From a virus: 23,063 nt of DNA. Each line of letters begins with the position of its first letter. The first letter of the stretch is position 1. The stretch lies in the IMG/VR virus record IMGVR_UViG_3300025435_000098, positions 1 to 23,063 of that record. One strand, 5' to 3'. The translations under genes were made by a program, and so were the position numbers. Of the stretch, positions 1 through 8,150 are shown piece after piece. The notes under the pieces are model-generated. The model was not told the origin of the DNA. It saw nothing but the letters and a program-made list of their open reading frames with translations, and ran no database searches.

Positions 1-2
1 CA

Positions 3-80
3 ACTGATGTCGGAACACCAGACGCACCCAAGCGTTATGTGTGGGATGAGGAGACCAAGGCATGGAACTTGGTGACATGA
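3..80 (+). CDS. 3' end of an unidentified phage gene (partial)
   Basis: This frame is open from the left edge and stops with TGA at 78-80. The 25 visible residues include VWDEETKAWNLV, a Trp-containing ending of the kind seen at the C-termini of phage tail or hypothetical proteins. The stop overlaps the ATG of the next gene (ATGA, 77-80), the usual coupling arrangement in this operon, which supports the frame being real. Function cannot be assigned from this fragment. Confidence 0.6.
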   Translation, partial: TDVGTPDAPKRYVWDEETKAWNLVT

Positions 81-271
81 GCGACACCGAAAAAGACCTA
101 GCCGTTCACGTTGCCGTATGTGACCAACGCTATCAGCAGATTGCCCAATCCTTAAAAGAAGGGGAGAGGCGCATGACCAAGATTGAATTCTTGATCTATG
201 CTGTGATGGCAATGGTCATGTTTGGCCCCGGTGTAGCGGCGCAGTTCTTCCACAAGTTCTTTGGAGTTTAA
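77..271 (+). CDS. Small membrane protein, XhlA/holin-accessory-like
   Basis: A 64-residue protein. I chose ATG 77 rather than the in-frame ATG at 62 because it forms an ATGA overlap with the upstream stop. Residues 1-34 are polar and helical (charged stretch LKEGERRMTK), and residues about 36-57 form one hydrophobic membrane segment (FLIYAVMAMVMFGPGVAAQF) followed by a short tail. A short amphipathic or coiled-coil N-terminus before a single C-terminal TM segment is the layout of XhlA-type lysis accessory proteins. It sits at the head of a cluster with a holin and an endolysin, so a lysis or inner-membrane role is inferred from layout and location. No catalytic residues are visible. Confidence 0.7.
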   Translation: MSDTEKDLAVHVAVCDQRYQQIAQSLKEGERRMTKIEFLIYAVMAMVMFGPGVAAQFFHKFFGV

Positions 272-273
272 TC

Positions 274-453
274 ATGGCTAAAAATTGGATTCAAAACGCA
301 ATTAAAAAACCCGGTGCTTTAAAAAAAGAATTGGGTGTACCTGCTGGTAAGACGATTCCTGCAAAGAAGCTAGCCGCCGCTGCAAAAAAACCCGGGAAAG
401 AGGGGCAGCGTGCGCGTTTGGCTGAGACACTCAAAGGTCTGAAGAAAAAATAA
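274..453 (+). CDS. Small basic phage protein (59 aa)
   Basis: ATG at 274 and TAA at 451-453 give 59 residues. The protein is very rich in Lys and Ala (starting MAKNWIQNAIKKPGALKKE and ending TLKGLKKK) with no membrane segment or cysteine. I recall near-identical small proteins beginning with a similar NWIQ.AIKKPGALKK pattern in many environmental and enterobacterial phages, always hypothetical, often near lysis or tail genes. Its stop overlaps the ATG of the following gene by one base (TAATG), indicating translational coupling. The charge would allow nucleic-acid or membrane-surface binding, but no function is established. Confidence 0.8.
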   Translation: MAKNWIQNAIKKPGALKKELGVPAGKTIPAKKLAAAAKKPGKEGQRARLAETLKGLKKK

Positions 454-1000
454 TGGATCCAATCACCATCTTTGCGGCGTGTAAAGCAGCTCACGCAGGG
501 ATTCGTGAGTGCATTGATCTATACCAAGACTTCAAGAAAGATGGCAAAGAAGTCGGTGATATTGTCAATGATATTGGCAGTCACCTTGGTGCGTTCTTTA
601 CCCATCAAGAGTCGTTCAAGGAAGCTGAGAAAGAAGCCAAGAAGAACCCGCTGCCCAAGAATATCAGTATCAATGAAGAGGCGATGAACAGAATTTTGCG
701 CCAACAACAGATTGAGCAGATGGAAACTGAACTTCGTGAGATGATCATATATCAGGTTGGAATGCCCGGTCTTTGGTCAAAATTCACAGAAATGCGCGAA
801 ATTGTGCGAAAAGAGCGAGAAAAAATCGAGCGTGAAGAAAAAAAGCCCGCGAGCTGGTTGCGCTTAAACGCAGACAATTTATTGACAAGTGGAAGATTAG
901 AGTGGCTTTGGCTACGGGCTTGGTTACATGGCTATTTGTTTTCGCCGTACTCATGTATGGTGTTCATCTAGACTATCAACGCAGTAAGGGGATATTATGA
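453..1000 (+). CDS. Coiled-coil membrane protein made via an apparent -1 frameshift
   Basis: The zero frame (453-971, 172 aa) starts MDPITIFAACKAAHAGIREC, followed by charged helical sequence and a coiled coil at about residues 80-131. After codon 131 (position 845) the zero frame turns Trp/Leu-rich and atypical. The -1 frame instead reads ARELVALKRRQFIDKWKIR, then a hydrophobic segment (VALATGLVTWLFVFAVLMYG), then VHLDYQRSKGIL, and stops at 998-1000. That stop forms an ATGA overlap with the holin start at 997. The switch point is A AAA AAG at 839-845, in the correct phase for -1 slippage. The fused product would be 182 residues: a cytoplasmic coiled coil anchored by a C-terminal TM helix. 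I recall similar phage proteins ending near DYQRSKG. It lies directly upstream of the holin, so a lysis or membrane role is plausible but unproven. A lost A in the homopolymer is the alternative explanation. Confidence 0.75.
839..845 (+). other. Candidate -1 programmed ribosomal frameshift site (A AAA AAG)
   Basis: Relative to ATG 453 the codons read GAA AAA AAG, so the heptamer A AAA AAG lies in the X XXY YYZ phase used for -1 slippage in dnaX and in many phage genes. Slippage moves into the frame encoding a TM helix and a well-placed stop. Downstream structure is weak: a short hairpin TTGCG-CTTAAA-CGCAG at 858-873 includes a G-U pair. No strong internal Shine-Dalgarno-like sequence is seen upstream. 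Confidence 0.55.
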
Positions 1001-1497
1001 GCTGGATTGAATCAATTTGCCCTACATTGGCTACCTGTTTAGCTGGCCCGCTCGCTGGCATGGCGGTTGAGGCAGTTTCTAAAGCCATAGGGGTTGACCC
1101 TAGTGAAGTGCAGAACACGATTAACTCTGGCAAGATGACCGCCGACCAGATTGCTTCACTCCAAACCGCTGAGATTGCCCTAAAAGCCAGAGCGCAAGAG
1201 ATGGGGCTAGACTTTGAGAAGTTGGCTGTAGCAGACCGCACAAGTGCGCGTCAAATGCAAATCAGCACCAATAGCTTTATACCGCCCATTCTTTCTATCA
1301 TGATTGTGGTGGCATGGTCGGCAGTGCAGTATTTTCTATTGACCCATATTATTGACCCGTCCATGCGTGAGTTGATTGCCCGTGTGCTGGGTACGCTTGA
1401 TGGTGCGTTGATGTTAGTCCTTTCGTTTTACTTTGGATCGTCCAGTGGTTCACAAGCCAAGGACACAATGATCCACAACTCAACACCTACAAAGTGA
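997..1497 (+). CDS. Holin, 3-TM (GTA/phage holin) family
   Basis: A 166-residue protein with a hydrophobic N-terminal segment at about residues 9-27, a cytoplasm-like charged middle (KARAQEMGLDFEKLAVADRT), and two clear membrane helices at about 94-117 (FIPPILSIMIVVAWSAVQYF) and 130-147 (VLGTLDGALMLVLSFYFGSS). The C-terminal TLDGALMLVLSFYFGSS pattern is typical of the 3-TM holin family (PF11351-like). It would form lesions in the inner membrane that release the endolysin encoded immediately downstream. It starts in a 4-nt ATGA overlap with the -1-frame stop of the upstream gene. Family assignment is from recognition of the pattern and the TM layout. Confidence 0.82.
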   Translation: MSWIESICPTLATCLAGPLAGMAVEAVSKAIGVDPSEVQNTINSGKMTADQIASLQTAEIALKARAQEMGLDFEKLAVADRTSARQMQISTNSFIPPILSIMIVVAWSAVQYFLLTHIIDPSMRELIARVLGTLDGALMLVLSFYFGSSSGSQAKDTMIHNSTPTK

Positions 1498-1503
1498 CCC
1501 GAA

Positions 1504-1935
1504 ATGACCCAATTAACCAAACACTTTTCGCTCGAAGAGCTGACACACACAGATCACAGAAACTTGGAGAACATACCAAATGCAGATGAAACCCATAATC
1601 TTTACCGCCTTGCCCAATTTCTGGAGCAGGTTAAGTTCGTGCTGGGCGACGTGCCGATCATGGTTAACAGCGCGTTTCGGTCAAAGGCCTTGAATGACGC
1701 AGTCGGCTCAAAAGATTCCAGCCAGCATAGGGTGGGCTGCGCATGCGATTTTCGTGTACCCGATATGACTCCAAATGAGGTCGTTCAAAAAATCATAGCA
1801 TCCCAGCTAGACTACGACCAAGTAATCCGTGAGTTTGATCGCTGGACGCACATATCCATCCCAAATAAAGAAGGCGATAAGCCTAGACGGATGGCGCTTA
1901 TCATTGATAAAATGGGTACAAGGAAATATGCTTAA
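1504..1935 (+). CDS. Endolysin, peptidase M15A family
   Basis: A 143-residue protein with the zinc-peptidase signature of M15 enzymes: SQHRVGCACD at residues 73-82 (H75 and D82 as zinc ligands) and WTHIS at 114-118 (H116 as third ligand), with E110 as the likely catalytic base. SAFRS at 57-61 is the usual motif preceding the SxHxxGxAxD motif. M15A enzymes cleave peptide cross-links in peptidoglycan. There is no signal peptide, so export depends on the adjacent holin. Length matches small phage M15 endolysins with no separate cell-wall binding domain. The start is 6 nt after the holin stop; the ribosome site is weak, suggesting reinitiation. Confidence 0.88.
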   Translation: MTQLTKHFSLEELTHTDHRNLENIPNADETHNLYRLAQFLEQVKFVLGDVPIMVNSAFRSKALNDAVGSKDSSQHRVGCACDFRVPDMTPNEVVQKIIASQLDYDQVIREFDRWTHISIPNKEGDKPRRMALIIDKMGTRKYA

Positions 1936-1938
1936 TCT

Positions 1939-4017
1939 ATGGGCGTCATACAAAAAATCACCTTTAAGCCGGGAATTAATCGGGAGAACACTCGTTTCTT
2001 TACTGAAGGCGGGTGGTATGAAAGCCAGTGGGTGCGGTTTCGCCAAGGTAGCCCGGAAAAAATAGGTGGTTGGACGCAGTATTCGGTCAATACATTTTTA
2101 GGTGTTTGCCGTTCTTTATGGAATTGGATTACGCTTGCTAATCTTAACCTAGTCGGCGTAGGCACAAACTTAAAGTACTACCTCACTTACGGCACAAGCT
2201 ATTTTGATATAACCCCCATTAGATCAACGGTAACGTTGGGTACAAACCCCTTTGCTACGGTACTTAATTCGCCCATAGTTACGGTTACGGCCACAGCAAA
2301 CGGCGCTTTCATCAATGACTTTGTGACTTTTAGTGGTGCTACGGCAGTTGACGGCTTGATGATCAATGGCCAATATCAAATTGTTTCCACACCAACAAAT
2401 AACACTTTTACTATCAATGCGGGATCAAACGCAACGTCCACAACAACTGGCGGTGGTAGCTCTGTCGTAGCTGCATTCCAAGTCAATACTGGCCCTGCTA
2501 CACAAACGCCGTTCAATGGTTGGGGTGCGGGTGCTTGGGGTCTTGGGCCTTGGGGTACAGGCCAAACCGTTAAGAATAATCTGCAGATATGGAATGCTTT
2601 TAATTTTGGCGAAAACTTGATTTTTGGCCCCCGTGGTGGTGGGATTTATTATTGGACAGCTTCAAGCGGAGTTAGTACTAGGGGTGTGGCGCTTAACACC
2701 ACAGGTGGCACGGTTACTATTACGATAGCATCTCCAGCAGTTGTGACATCCTTAGTCACTTTAACCAACAACAGTTCTATTCAGCTAGGCACGACTGGGG
2801 CTCTGCCGACTGGCTTATCAACTAGTACCACATATTACGTTGTCAATTTATCAGGCACGTCGTTTAATCTAGCTACGACAATAAATGGTTCCCCCATTAA
2901 TACCAGCGGTTCACAGTCGGGCGTGCAGTCTATAGCGCTCCTCATGGACGTGCCGTTGTACCAGAATGTACTTCAGATTTCAGACGCGTCGAACTTCGTG
3001 CTTGTTTTTGGCACTAACCCAATTGGCCAAACTTATTTAGATCCCCTGCTTATTCGTTGGTCTGACCAGCAAAATCCGTTGGTATGGTATCCAGATATTA
3101 CCAATCAAGCAGGCGATGTGCGCTTATCCCACGGCTCACAGATAGTTACTACTGTCCAAACCCGCCAAGAGATTGTGACTCTTACAGACCAAGCAGTTTA
3201 TTCACTGCAGTATCTTGGCCCTCCGTATGTTTGGGGCGTGCAGTTGCTCAGTGAAAACACATCTATTATTGGCCCCAATTCGGCTACGCTTGCTTCCGGT
3301 GTTGTGTACTGGATGGGTGTGGATAAGTTCTATATGTACGATGGTCGGGTACAGACGCTTAATTGTGATCTACGTCGATACATATTTCAAAACATTAACC
3401 AGCAACAAAACCAACAAGTCTACTGTAGTACGGTAGAAGGCTTTAATGAAGTCTGGTGGTTCTACGTATCAGGTACTAGCGAACAAGTTAATAGCTATGT
3501 TGTTTATAACTACATTGAAAAAACATGGTATTACGGCTCTATAGGCAGGACTGCTTGGCTGGATACTACGCTTCAATCTAATCCAATTGGTGCAACCTAC
3601 AACGGCTATTTGTGTAACCAAGAAAGTGGTCTTGACAATAATGAAACGGGAACTGCCACAGCTATTGACGCTTATATATCTTCTTCTGAATTTGATATTG
3701 GGGACGGGGATCATTTTGCATTTATTTCTAAGGTACTGCCTGACTTAACGTTTGAAAATTCAACTGCAACATCGCCGACTACAACGATGACCATTCAATC
3801 GCTAATAAACTCAGGGTCAGGCATCTCTACCAATCAAACAAGTCCTAATCCTGTATATAGCGTCGACATCAATGGTAACCCTGAGACTTTTACTGGGTAT
3901 GTGTATACCCGCATCAGGGGTCGTCAGTTTATATTCAAGATGGAATCTAACCAAGTCGGCACAACTTGGCAGCTCGGCGCACCGCGTTTTGAAATTAGAC
4001 CGGATGGGCGTAGATAA
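1939..4017 (+). CDS. P22 gp10-like tail / packaged-DNA stabilisation protein
   Basis: A 692-residue protein. The N-terminus (ITFKPGINRENTRFFTEGGW and later PEKIGGWTQY) resembles the family of phage tail accessory proteins related to P22 gp10, which close the portal channel. P22 gp10 is about 470 residues, so this one is longer. Extra material includes two Thr/Ser/Gly-rich beta segments at about residues 110-170 and 245-325 (for example TTYYVVNLSGTSFNLATT), which look like inserted Ig- or fibre-like domains. The C-terminal half has repeating aromatic beta strands (VYWMGVDKFYMYDGR, EVWWFYVSGT) consistent with a beta-propeller. It follows the endolysin by 3 nt and overlaps the next start by 1 nt. 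The gp10 link is from pattern memory, not a search. Confidence 0.6.
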   Translation: MGVIQKITFKPGINRENTRFFTEGGWYESQWVRFRQGSPEKIGGWTQYSVNTFLGVCRSLWNWITLANLNLVGVGTNLKYYLTYGTSYFDITPIRSTVTLGTNPFATVLNSPIVTVTATANGAFINDFVTFSGATAVDGLMINGQYQIVSTPTNNTFTINAGSNATSTTTGGGSSVVAAFQVNTGPATQTPFNGWGAGAWGLGPWGTGQTVKNNLQIWNAFNFGENLIFGPRGGGIYYWTASSGVSTRGVALNTTGGTVTITIASPAVVTSLVTLTNNSSIQLGTTGALPTGLSTSTTYYVVNLSGTSFNLATTINGSPINTSGSQSGVQSIALLMDVPLYQNVLQISDASNFVLVFGTNPIGQTYLDPLLIRWSDQQNPLVWYPDITNQAGDVRLSHGSQIVTTVQTRQEIVTLTDQAVYSLQYLGPPYVWGVQLLSENTSIIGPNSATLASGVVYWMGVDKFYMYDGRVQTLNCDLRRYIFQNINQQQNQQVYCSTVEGFNEVWWFYVSGTSEQVNSYVVYNYIEKTWYYGSIGRTAWLDTTLQSNPIGATYNGYLCNQESGLDNNETGTATAIDAYISSSEFDIGDGDHFAFISKVLPDLTFENSTATSPTTTMTIQSLINSGSGISTNQTSPNPVYSVDINGNPETFTGYVYTRIRGRQFIFKMESNQVGTTWQLGAPRFEIRPDGRR

Positions 4018-4343
4018 TGGCAACGAAACCAATTAATCCCGCAGCTCCTAATCTGCCGTTAGCGCCGATAGAATATGATGTTAACTATCAAGAAAAGCTT
4101 ACTAATACTTTACGTTTATTTTTTAATCAATTAAACTCTGTTTTGACCGTACTAACAAGCGCGTATATTACAAATACAACAATTTATACAGTTGCAACTT
4201 TGCCGACTGCGTCTTCATCGAATGCAGGAACAAGAACATTTGTATCGGATTCCTCAGTAACCACTTTTGGTTCTACTGTCGCTGGCGGGGGCACAACAAC
4301 TGTGCCTGTCTACTCTAACGGTACTAACTGGAAAGTAGGCTGA
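4017..4343 (+). CDS. Small fibre-like virion protein
   Basis: A 108-residue protein. An N-terminal Pro/Asn-rich region and a helical stretch (YQEKLTNTLRLFFNQLNSVL) are followed by a beta-rich C-terminus ending AGGGTTTVPVYSNGTNWKVG. That ending (VPVYSNGTNW after a Gly/Thr run) is a common C-terminal motif of phage tail fibre and appendage proteins. The short N-terminal helix could serve as an attachment or trimerisation segment. Its ATG overlaps the stop of the gp10-like gene (TAATG), so the two are probably translated together. Role in the virion is inferred. Confidence 0.75.
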   Translation: MATKPINPAAPNLPLAPIEYDVNYQEKLTNTLRLFFNQLNSVLTVLTSAYITNTTIYTVATLPTASSSNAGTRTFVSDSSVTTFGSTVAGGGTTTVPVYSNGTNWKVG

Positions 4344-4376
4344 TATGATAAACTCTAACTTATTTATGAGGCAAAT

Positions 4377-7097
4377 ATGAGTCTCCAAAACATAGCACAA
4401 CACTTAGCTCAGCAAGGTCGTGGTAACGACAAAATGCTTGTGCACATGAGCGCGCAGGAGGTGGGTTCGCTTCAAAAATTAGCCCAACAACATGGCATAC
4501 CTCAGTTACCAACCAACCCACATACGGGTTTACCCGAAGCTGGCCTATTAGATAAATTGCTTCCTACAATTGTAGGCGCAGGGTTGGCTTACATGACAGG
4601 CGGTATGTCTTTAGGCGCAGATATTGGTATGGCGGGTTTGAGCAATGCCGCAGTTATTGGTGGTGGAGTTGGTCTTCTTGGGGCTGCTAAAACAGGTAAT
4701 CTTGAAAAAGGTCTAATGGCAGGTTTAGGTGCTTATGGTGGTGCAGGTATTACTAGTGGGTTAATGAATTTAGGTGCTGCAAGTCCTGAGCTTACCGCTA
4801 GCACTCTAGGTGAAGGTGCTGCTTCTGGGGCGGGTTCTCAAGCTGCTATGCTAGCTGCACAAAATGCAGGTTTTGGTGTTGAGGGCGCAAATTTAACGGC
4901 TGACGCTGCCGCCTCAGTTCCCGGGTATACGGGCACGGTTCCAACTGGACTTAGTACTTTAGGTACCGGTGTTGAATCAGCATACGATAATCCTTCCGCT
5001 GCAATTAAATCAATGGGTGGCGGGATGAGCGCAGCAAAAATGGGCTTGGCTGCCCTTGCTCCTATGGCTACAATGTCTCAGCCGACTGTGTCGATGCCCG
5101 GTACCAGCCCCACTGCGTATATTCAAACCAAGATGGTCAACCCTTATACACATCAAGTGTATGACATAAGCAAAGTTCCTGCCAACCAGTATACAGGTAC
5201 ACGCCAAGATCAAATTAATAAAGCTGATCCATCTATTTTTGGACTTGCTAAAGGTGGTGAGGTTAAGCATTTTGACGACGGTGGATACACATCGTATACA
5301 CCTCAACAGATTCAAGATTATTTTGCGGCTAACCCCAATGCCAATGTAGCTGCGGCTACAGAACAATTCCATGCCGACCCTGCTGCGGTAGCTGCTGCGG
5401 GTTATGTGCCTGCTGGATTAGCGGCTCTTGATAAGTCTATGGGTGCGTCTACACCTGCTCAAGCAGGCCAAATGGCAATTAATAATGCTGATGGTGCTAC
5501 TGCAACTCCAGGTCTATATGTTAACGGAAGCCCAGCAGCAACGGCGGCCCAAGCTGCTTTACCTAATTACACATCTTACACACCTGACCAAGTCACCAAT
5601 TACATCCAAACAAGTGGTATTGATTTGTCAAATCCCAATGCGGTCAACGCAGCGCTATCCCAAGCACACATGGATCCTGCGGCGTATGCCGCATATCTAA
5701 AATCTACAAATAACCCATATGCTGTTAGTAATTTATTAAGCCCAGCAGCGGCTGACGTTTCTACCTTTGATAAAGGTTTGGGTGCAAACCCTACAACGGG
5801 TGCTCTTACGGACATTAGAAACGCGGTTGTAACTGCGCAAAATACAGTTGGTGGCCCTAATTCAGCTACTAATATACCCGCCGATACGCAAATTGCCAAG
5901 GAAATGGATGCGTTTAATGTAGACCCTGCCACGATGGGTAAAGCTGTCAATATGTCTGCGGATCAGATACAGGCGCTTTATAACCAAGTTAACCCAAATG
6001 GTAAATATTCAACTGTACCCAAAGCAGTGACGCCGACAGTTACACCTACCCCTACTCCTACCCCTACACCCACGCCGACTACGTTAGTTAACCCAACAAG
6101 TCATACAACAACTAATGTAACTACACCCACGTCTATTGCTATTGCGCCAGCATCTGCATTGCCTATCGGCGTCGGCGGTAACAACGCATTCGTTAATCCT
6201 AACGGGACAATTAGTCAGAACCCAAACATTCCCGGTAGACCTGCAGGTGGGTTTACAGGCATGAACGATGTTATCAATGCGTACACAAAAGGTGGTGGTA
6301 GCACAGGTTACCTTTCGCCGACTGTGTCTTCAATGGATGAGTTTAATGCCAAATACAACCAACTATCTGGTGGAACTAAACAGGCTTATGACTACCTAAC
6401 AGGTAAAACTTCTGCAGTTCCTACGATGCCTGTAACACCAGATGGCATGGTTGCAAAACCATATTACCCAGCAGCGGCAACAGGTACTTCACAACAAAGA
6501 ATTATTTTTGATCCAAATACGGGTAAGCCTATGCTTAACCCCAACTATAAAGAAACAAGTTCAACTTCTGGTGTGGGTACAACGGCAAGTACTTCTGGAA
6601 CTACGGGTAAAACAATGAACTTGCCCGATGGAACTACGGGAACACAATTAACCGCATACCCTGGTTTCTACATAGCCAATGGAAAATATTATGACTCTAA
6701 TGGTAGCTTAGTTGCTAGCAGTGAAAATGAATTTCAGCGTATGTTAAATCCCCAATATGCTACAGGCGGTTTAATGGGTATGGCTCACGGCGGTATGGCT
6801 GATGGCGGGTTTAACCTTGGAGGCTATTCAGATGGTGGACGTCTACTACGTGGCCCGGGCGATGGGGTATCCGATTCGATACCTGCTACTATTGGTCATA
6901 AACAACCTGCTCGGCTTGCTGATGGTGAGTTTGTGGTTCCTGCACGAATAGTTTCTGAACTAGGAAATGGTTCTACTGACGCTGGTGCAAGGCAACTATA
7001 CGCCATGATGGACAGAATTCAAAAATCTCGTGGTAAGACAATTGGTAAAAATAAAGTAGCAACCGATACCAAGGCTGCTAAACACCTTCCCGCATAA
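4377..7097 (+). CDS. Large Gly/Ala-rich virion protein with internal repeats
   Basis: A 906-residue protein. Residues 1-60 (GRGNDKMLVHMSAQEVGSLQ, then NPHTGLPEAG) and the C-terminal region near 800-885 (GGYSDGGRLLRGPGDG, then ARLADGEFVVPA and a QLYAMMDRIQ helix) match a family common in T7-like environmental podoviruses. Residues about 60-130 are Gly-rich and hydrophobic, like membrane-active internal virion proteins. Two copies of a TSYTP-led repeat lie at about 302-340 and 401-440. A Pro-Thr tract (VTPTPTPTPTPTP) lies near 555, and LAKGGEV near 290. It has a good ribosome site (GAGG, 6 nt before ATG) after a 33-nt gap. Internal or tail virion function is inferred from family and position. 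Confidence 0.75.
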   Translation: MSLQNIAQHLAQQGRGNDKMLVHMSAQEVGSLQKLAQQHGIPQLPTNPHTGLPEAGLLDKLLPTIVGAGLAYMTGGMSLGADIGMAGLSNAAVIGGGVGLLGAAKTGNLEKGLMAGLGAYGGAGITSGLMNLGAASPELTASTLGEGAASGAGSQAAMLAAQNAGFGVEGANLTADAAASVPGYTGTVPTGLSTLGTGVESAYDNPSAAIKSMGGGMSAAKMGLAALAPMATMSQPTVSMPGTSPTAYIQTKMVNPYTHQVYDISKVPANQYTGTRQDQINKADPSIFGLAKGGEVKHFDDGGYTSYTPQQIQDYFAANPNANVAAATEQFHADPAAVAAAGYVPAGLAALDKSMGASTPAQAGQMAINNADGATATPGLYVNGSPAATAAQAALPNYTSYTPDQVTNYIQTSGIDLSNPNAVNAALSQAHMDPAAYAAYLKSTNNPYAVSNLLSPAAADVSTFDKGLGANPTTGALTDIRNAVVTAQNTVGGPNSATNIPADTQIAKEMDAFNVDPATMGKAVNMSADQIQALYNQVNPNGKYSTVPKAVTPTVTPTPTPTPTPTPTTLVNPTSHTTTNVTTPTSIAIAPASALPIGVGGNNAFVNPNGTISQNPNIPGRPAGGFTGMNDVINAYTKGGGSTGYLSPTVSSMDEFNAKYNQLSGGTKQAYDYLTGKTSAVPTMPVTPDGMVAKPYYPAAATGTSQQRIIFDPNTGKPMLNPNYKETSSTSGVGTTASTSGTTGKTMNLPDGTTGTQLTAYPGFYIANGKYYDSNGSLVASSENEFQRMLNPQYATGGLMGMAHGGMADGGFNLGGYSDGGRLLRGPGDGVSDSIPATIGHKQPARLADGEFVVPARIVSELGNGSTDAGARQLYAMMDRIQKSRGKTIGKNKVATDTKAAKHLPA
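5281..5697 (+). repeat. Duplicated TSYTP-led protein repeat
   Basis: Two diverged repeat units within the 906-residue protein: TSYTPQQIQDYFAANPNANV with a following HADPAAVAA, and TSYTPDQVTNYIQTSGIDLS with a following HMDPAAYAA. They start near 5289 and 5570. A third partial unit (NVDPATMGKAVNMSADQIQ) lies near 5920-5980. The DNA has diverged while the protein pattern persists, so the duplication is old. Confidence 0.6.
6031..6080 (+). repeat. Pro-Thr coding microsatellite
   Basis: A CCTACC/CCTACT/CCTACA hexamer-like tract encodes alternating Pro-Thr residues in the 906-residue protein. It probably forms an extended linker between the repeat region and the C-terminal part, and it is prone to length variation. 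Confidence 0.7.
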
Positions 7098-7106
7098 GGA
7101 TAAATC

Positions 7107-8150
7107 ATGGCAGACACACCTAGCAGTACCAACCCAACGGCGGTTACACAATATAACTATGGCTTCGCGCCAGAAGTTGCGCCATTTGCGCAGGATCTAC
7201 TTGCTAATGCGGCGTCGTATACCGACCCTATGAACATGCCCTATATGCAGTATCAGGGGGCTCAAAACGCACAGTTCTCCCCACTGCAAAACCAAGCATT
7301 CCAAAATGCGGCATTGATGCAAACTGCGCCCCAGCAACAACAGGGCACGGCTATAGCAGGGCAAGCTGGACTTGGCGCATTAAACACCCAATACACATAT
7401 AACCCGTATCAGAACCAGAGTTTTACAAGTCCGGGCATGGCGCAAGCCTACATGAATCCGTATTTGCAAGCATCTCTTGCCCCTCAGTTGGCTATACAAC
7501 AGCAGTTACAAGGCGCAGCGCAGCAAACTCAAAACGCTCAAGCTACACAGGCAGGGGCTTTCGGTGGTTCACGGGCTGGCGTACAAGCTGCAGCTACTGG
7601 GCTAAACAATCAACTTGCTAACCAAAACTTAATTGGTCAAGGCTACAACACGGCTTATAACAATGCCCAAAATCAATTTAACGCTGAGCAAGGGCAGACT
7701 CTTAACGCCGCACAACTCAACGCGCAACAGGGCCAATTTGGTGCTAATTTAGGTTTGCAGGGTTTAAATACTGCTCTACAATCAGCTAGTACTTTGGGCA
7801 ATCTAGGTAATCAACAGTTCTCCCAAAATGTCGACATCAATCAGTTGCAAAACGCAGCGGGTACTCAGCAGCAACAGCAAGCTCAAAACATCTTAAACAC
7901 TCAGTACCAAAATTACCAAAATGCGCAAAACTATCCATACCAACAAATGGGGTTCATGTCGGACATTATTCGGGGTTTACCTACAAGCCAAACGGCGAGT
8001 TCGGTTTATCAAGCGCCGCCTAGTACAGCGCAAACTGTTGCCTCTTTGGGGTTAGGCGCAGCAGGTTTATCTAAATTGTTTGCCAAAGGCGGGCATGTCA
8101 ATAGTCATGGTCTCGGTGGTATTGCACTACGTAAGTTGCAGGAGGCATAA
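7107..8150 (+). CDS. Gln/Asn-rich virion protein
   Basis: A 347-residue protein dominated by Gln, Asn and Ala (runs of QQQQQ), predicted as long helices. A GAFGGSRAGVQAA motif near residues 148-160 followed by QNLIGQGYNTAYNNAQNQF is a pattern I recall from podovirus internal or tail proteins. The C-terminus carries LFAKGGHV and GLGGIALRK, a short Gly motif also present in the genes on either side. The start has a good ribosome site (AAGGA, 7 nt upstream) and the stop overlaps the next ATG by 1 nt. Position between other internal-virion-like genes suggests a structural or ejection role; no enzyme motif is visible. Confidence 0.72.
   Translation: MADTPSSTNPTAVTQYNYGFAPEVAPFAQDLLANAASYTDPMNMPYMQYQGAQNAQFSPLQNQAFQNAALMQTAPQQQQGTAIAGQAGLGALNTQYTYNPYQNQSFTSPGMAQAYMNPYLQASLAPQLAIQQQLQGAAQQTQNAQATQAGAFGGSRAGVQAAATGLNNQLANQNLIGQGYNTAYNNAQNQFNAEQGQTLNAAQLNAQQGQFGANLGLQGLNTALQSASTLGNLGNQQFSQNVDINQLQNAAGTQQQQQAQNILNTQYQNYQNAQNYPYQQMGFMSDIIRGLPTSQTASSVYQAPPSTAQTVASLGLGAAGLSKLFAKGGHVNSHGLGGIALRKLQEA

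Noticed and set aside
62-76. Upstream ATG at 62 as the start of the small membrane protein
   Set aside because: ATG 77 makes the ATGA overlap with the upstream stop that is typical of this operon; the five extra residues lie inside the previous gene.
846-971. Zero-frame C-terminus of the 453-start gene as the genuine only product
   Set aside because: The zero-frame tail has atypical Trp/Leu-rich composition, while the -1 frame gives a TM helix and a coupled stop. The zero-frame form may still exist as an unshifted product.
5010-5372. Minus-strand ORF of 120 codons inside the 906-residue virion gene
   Set aside because: It is a shadow of a well-supported gene with no ribosome site, and its Cys/His/Arg-rich composition is typical of antisense frames.
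6031-6080. Pro-Thr tract as a CRISPR or regulatory repeat
   Set aside because: Short in-frame coding microsatellite with no spacer structure.
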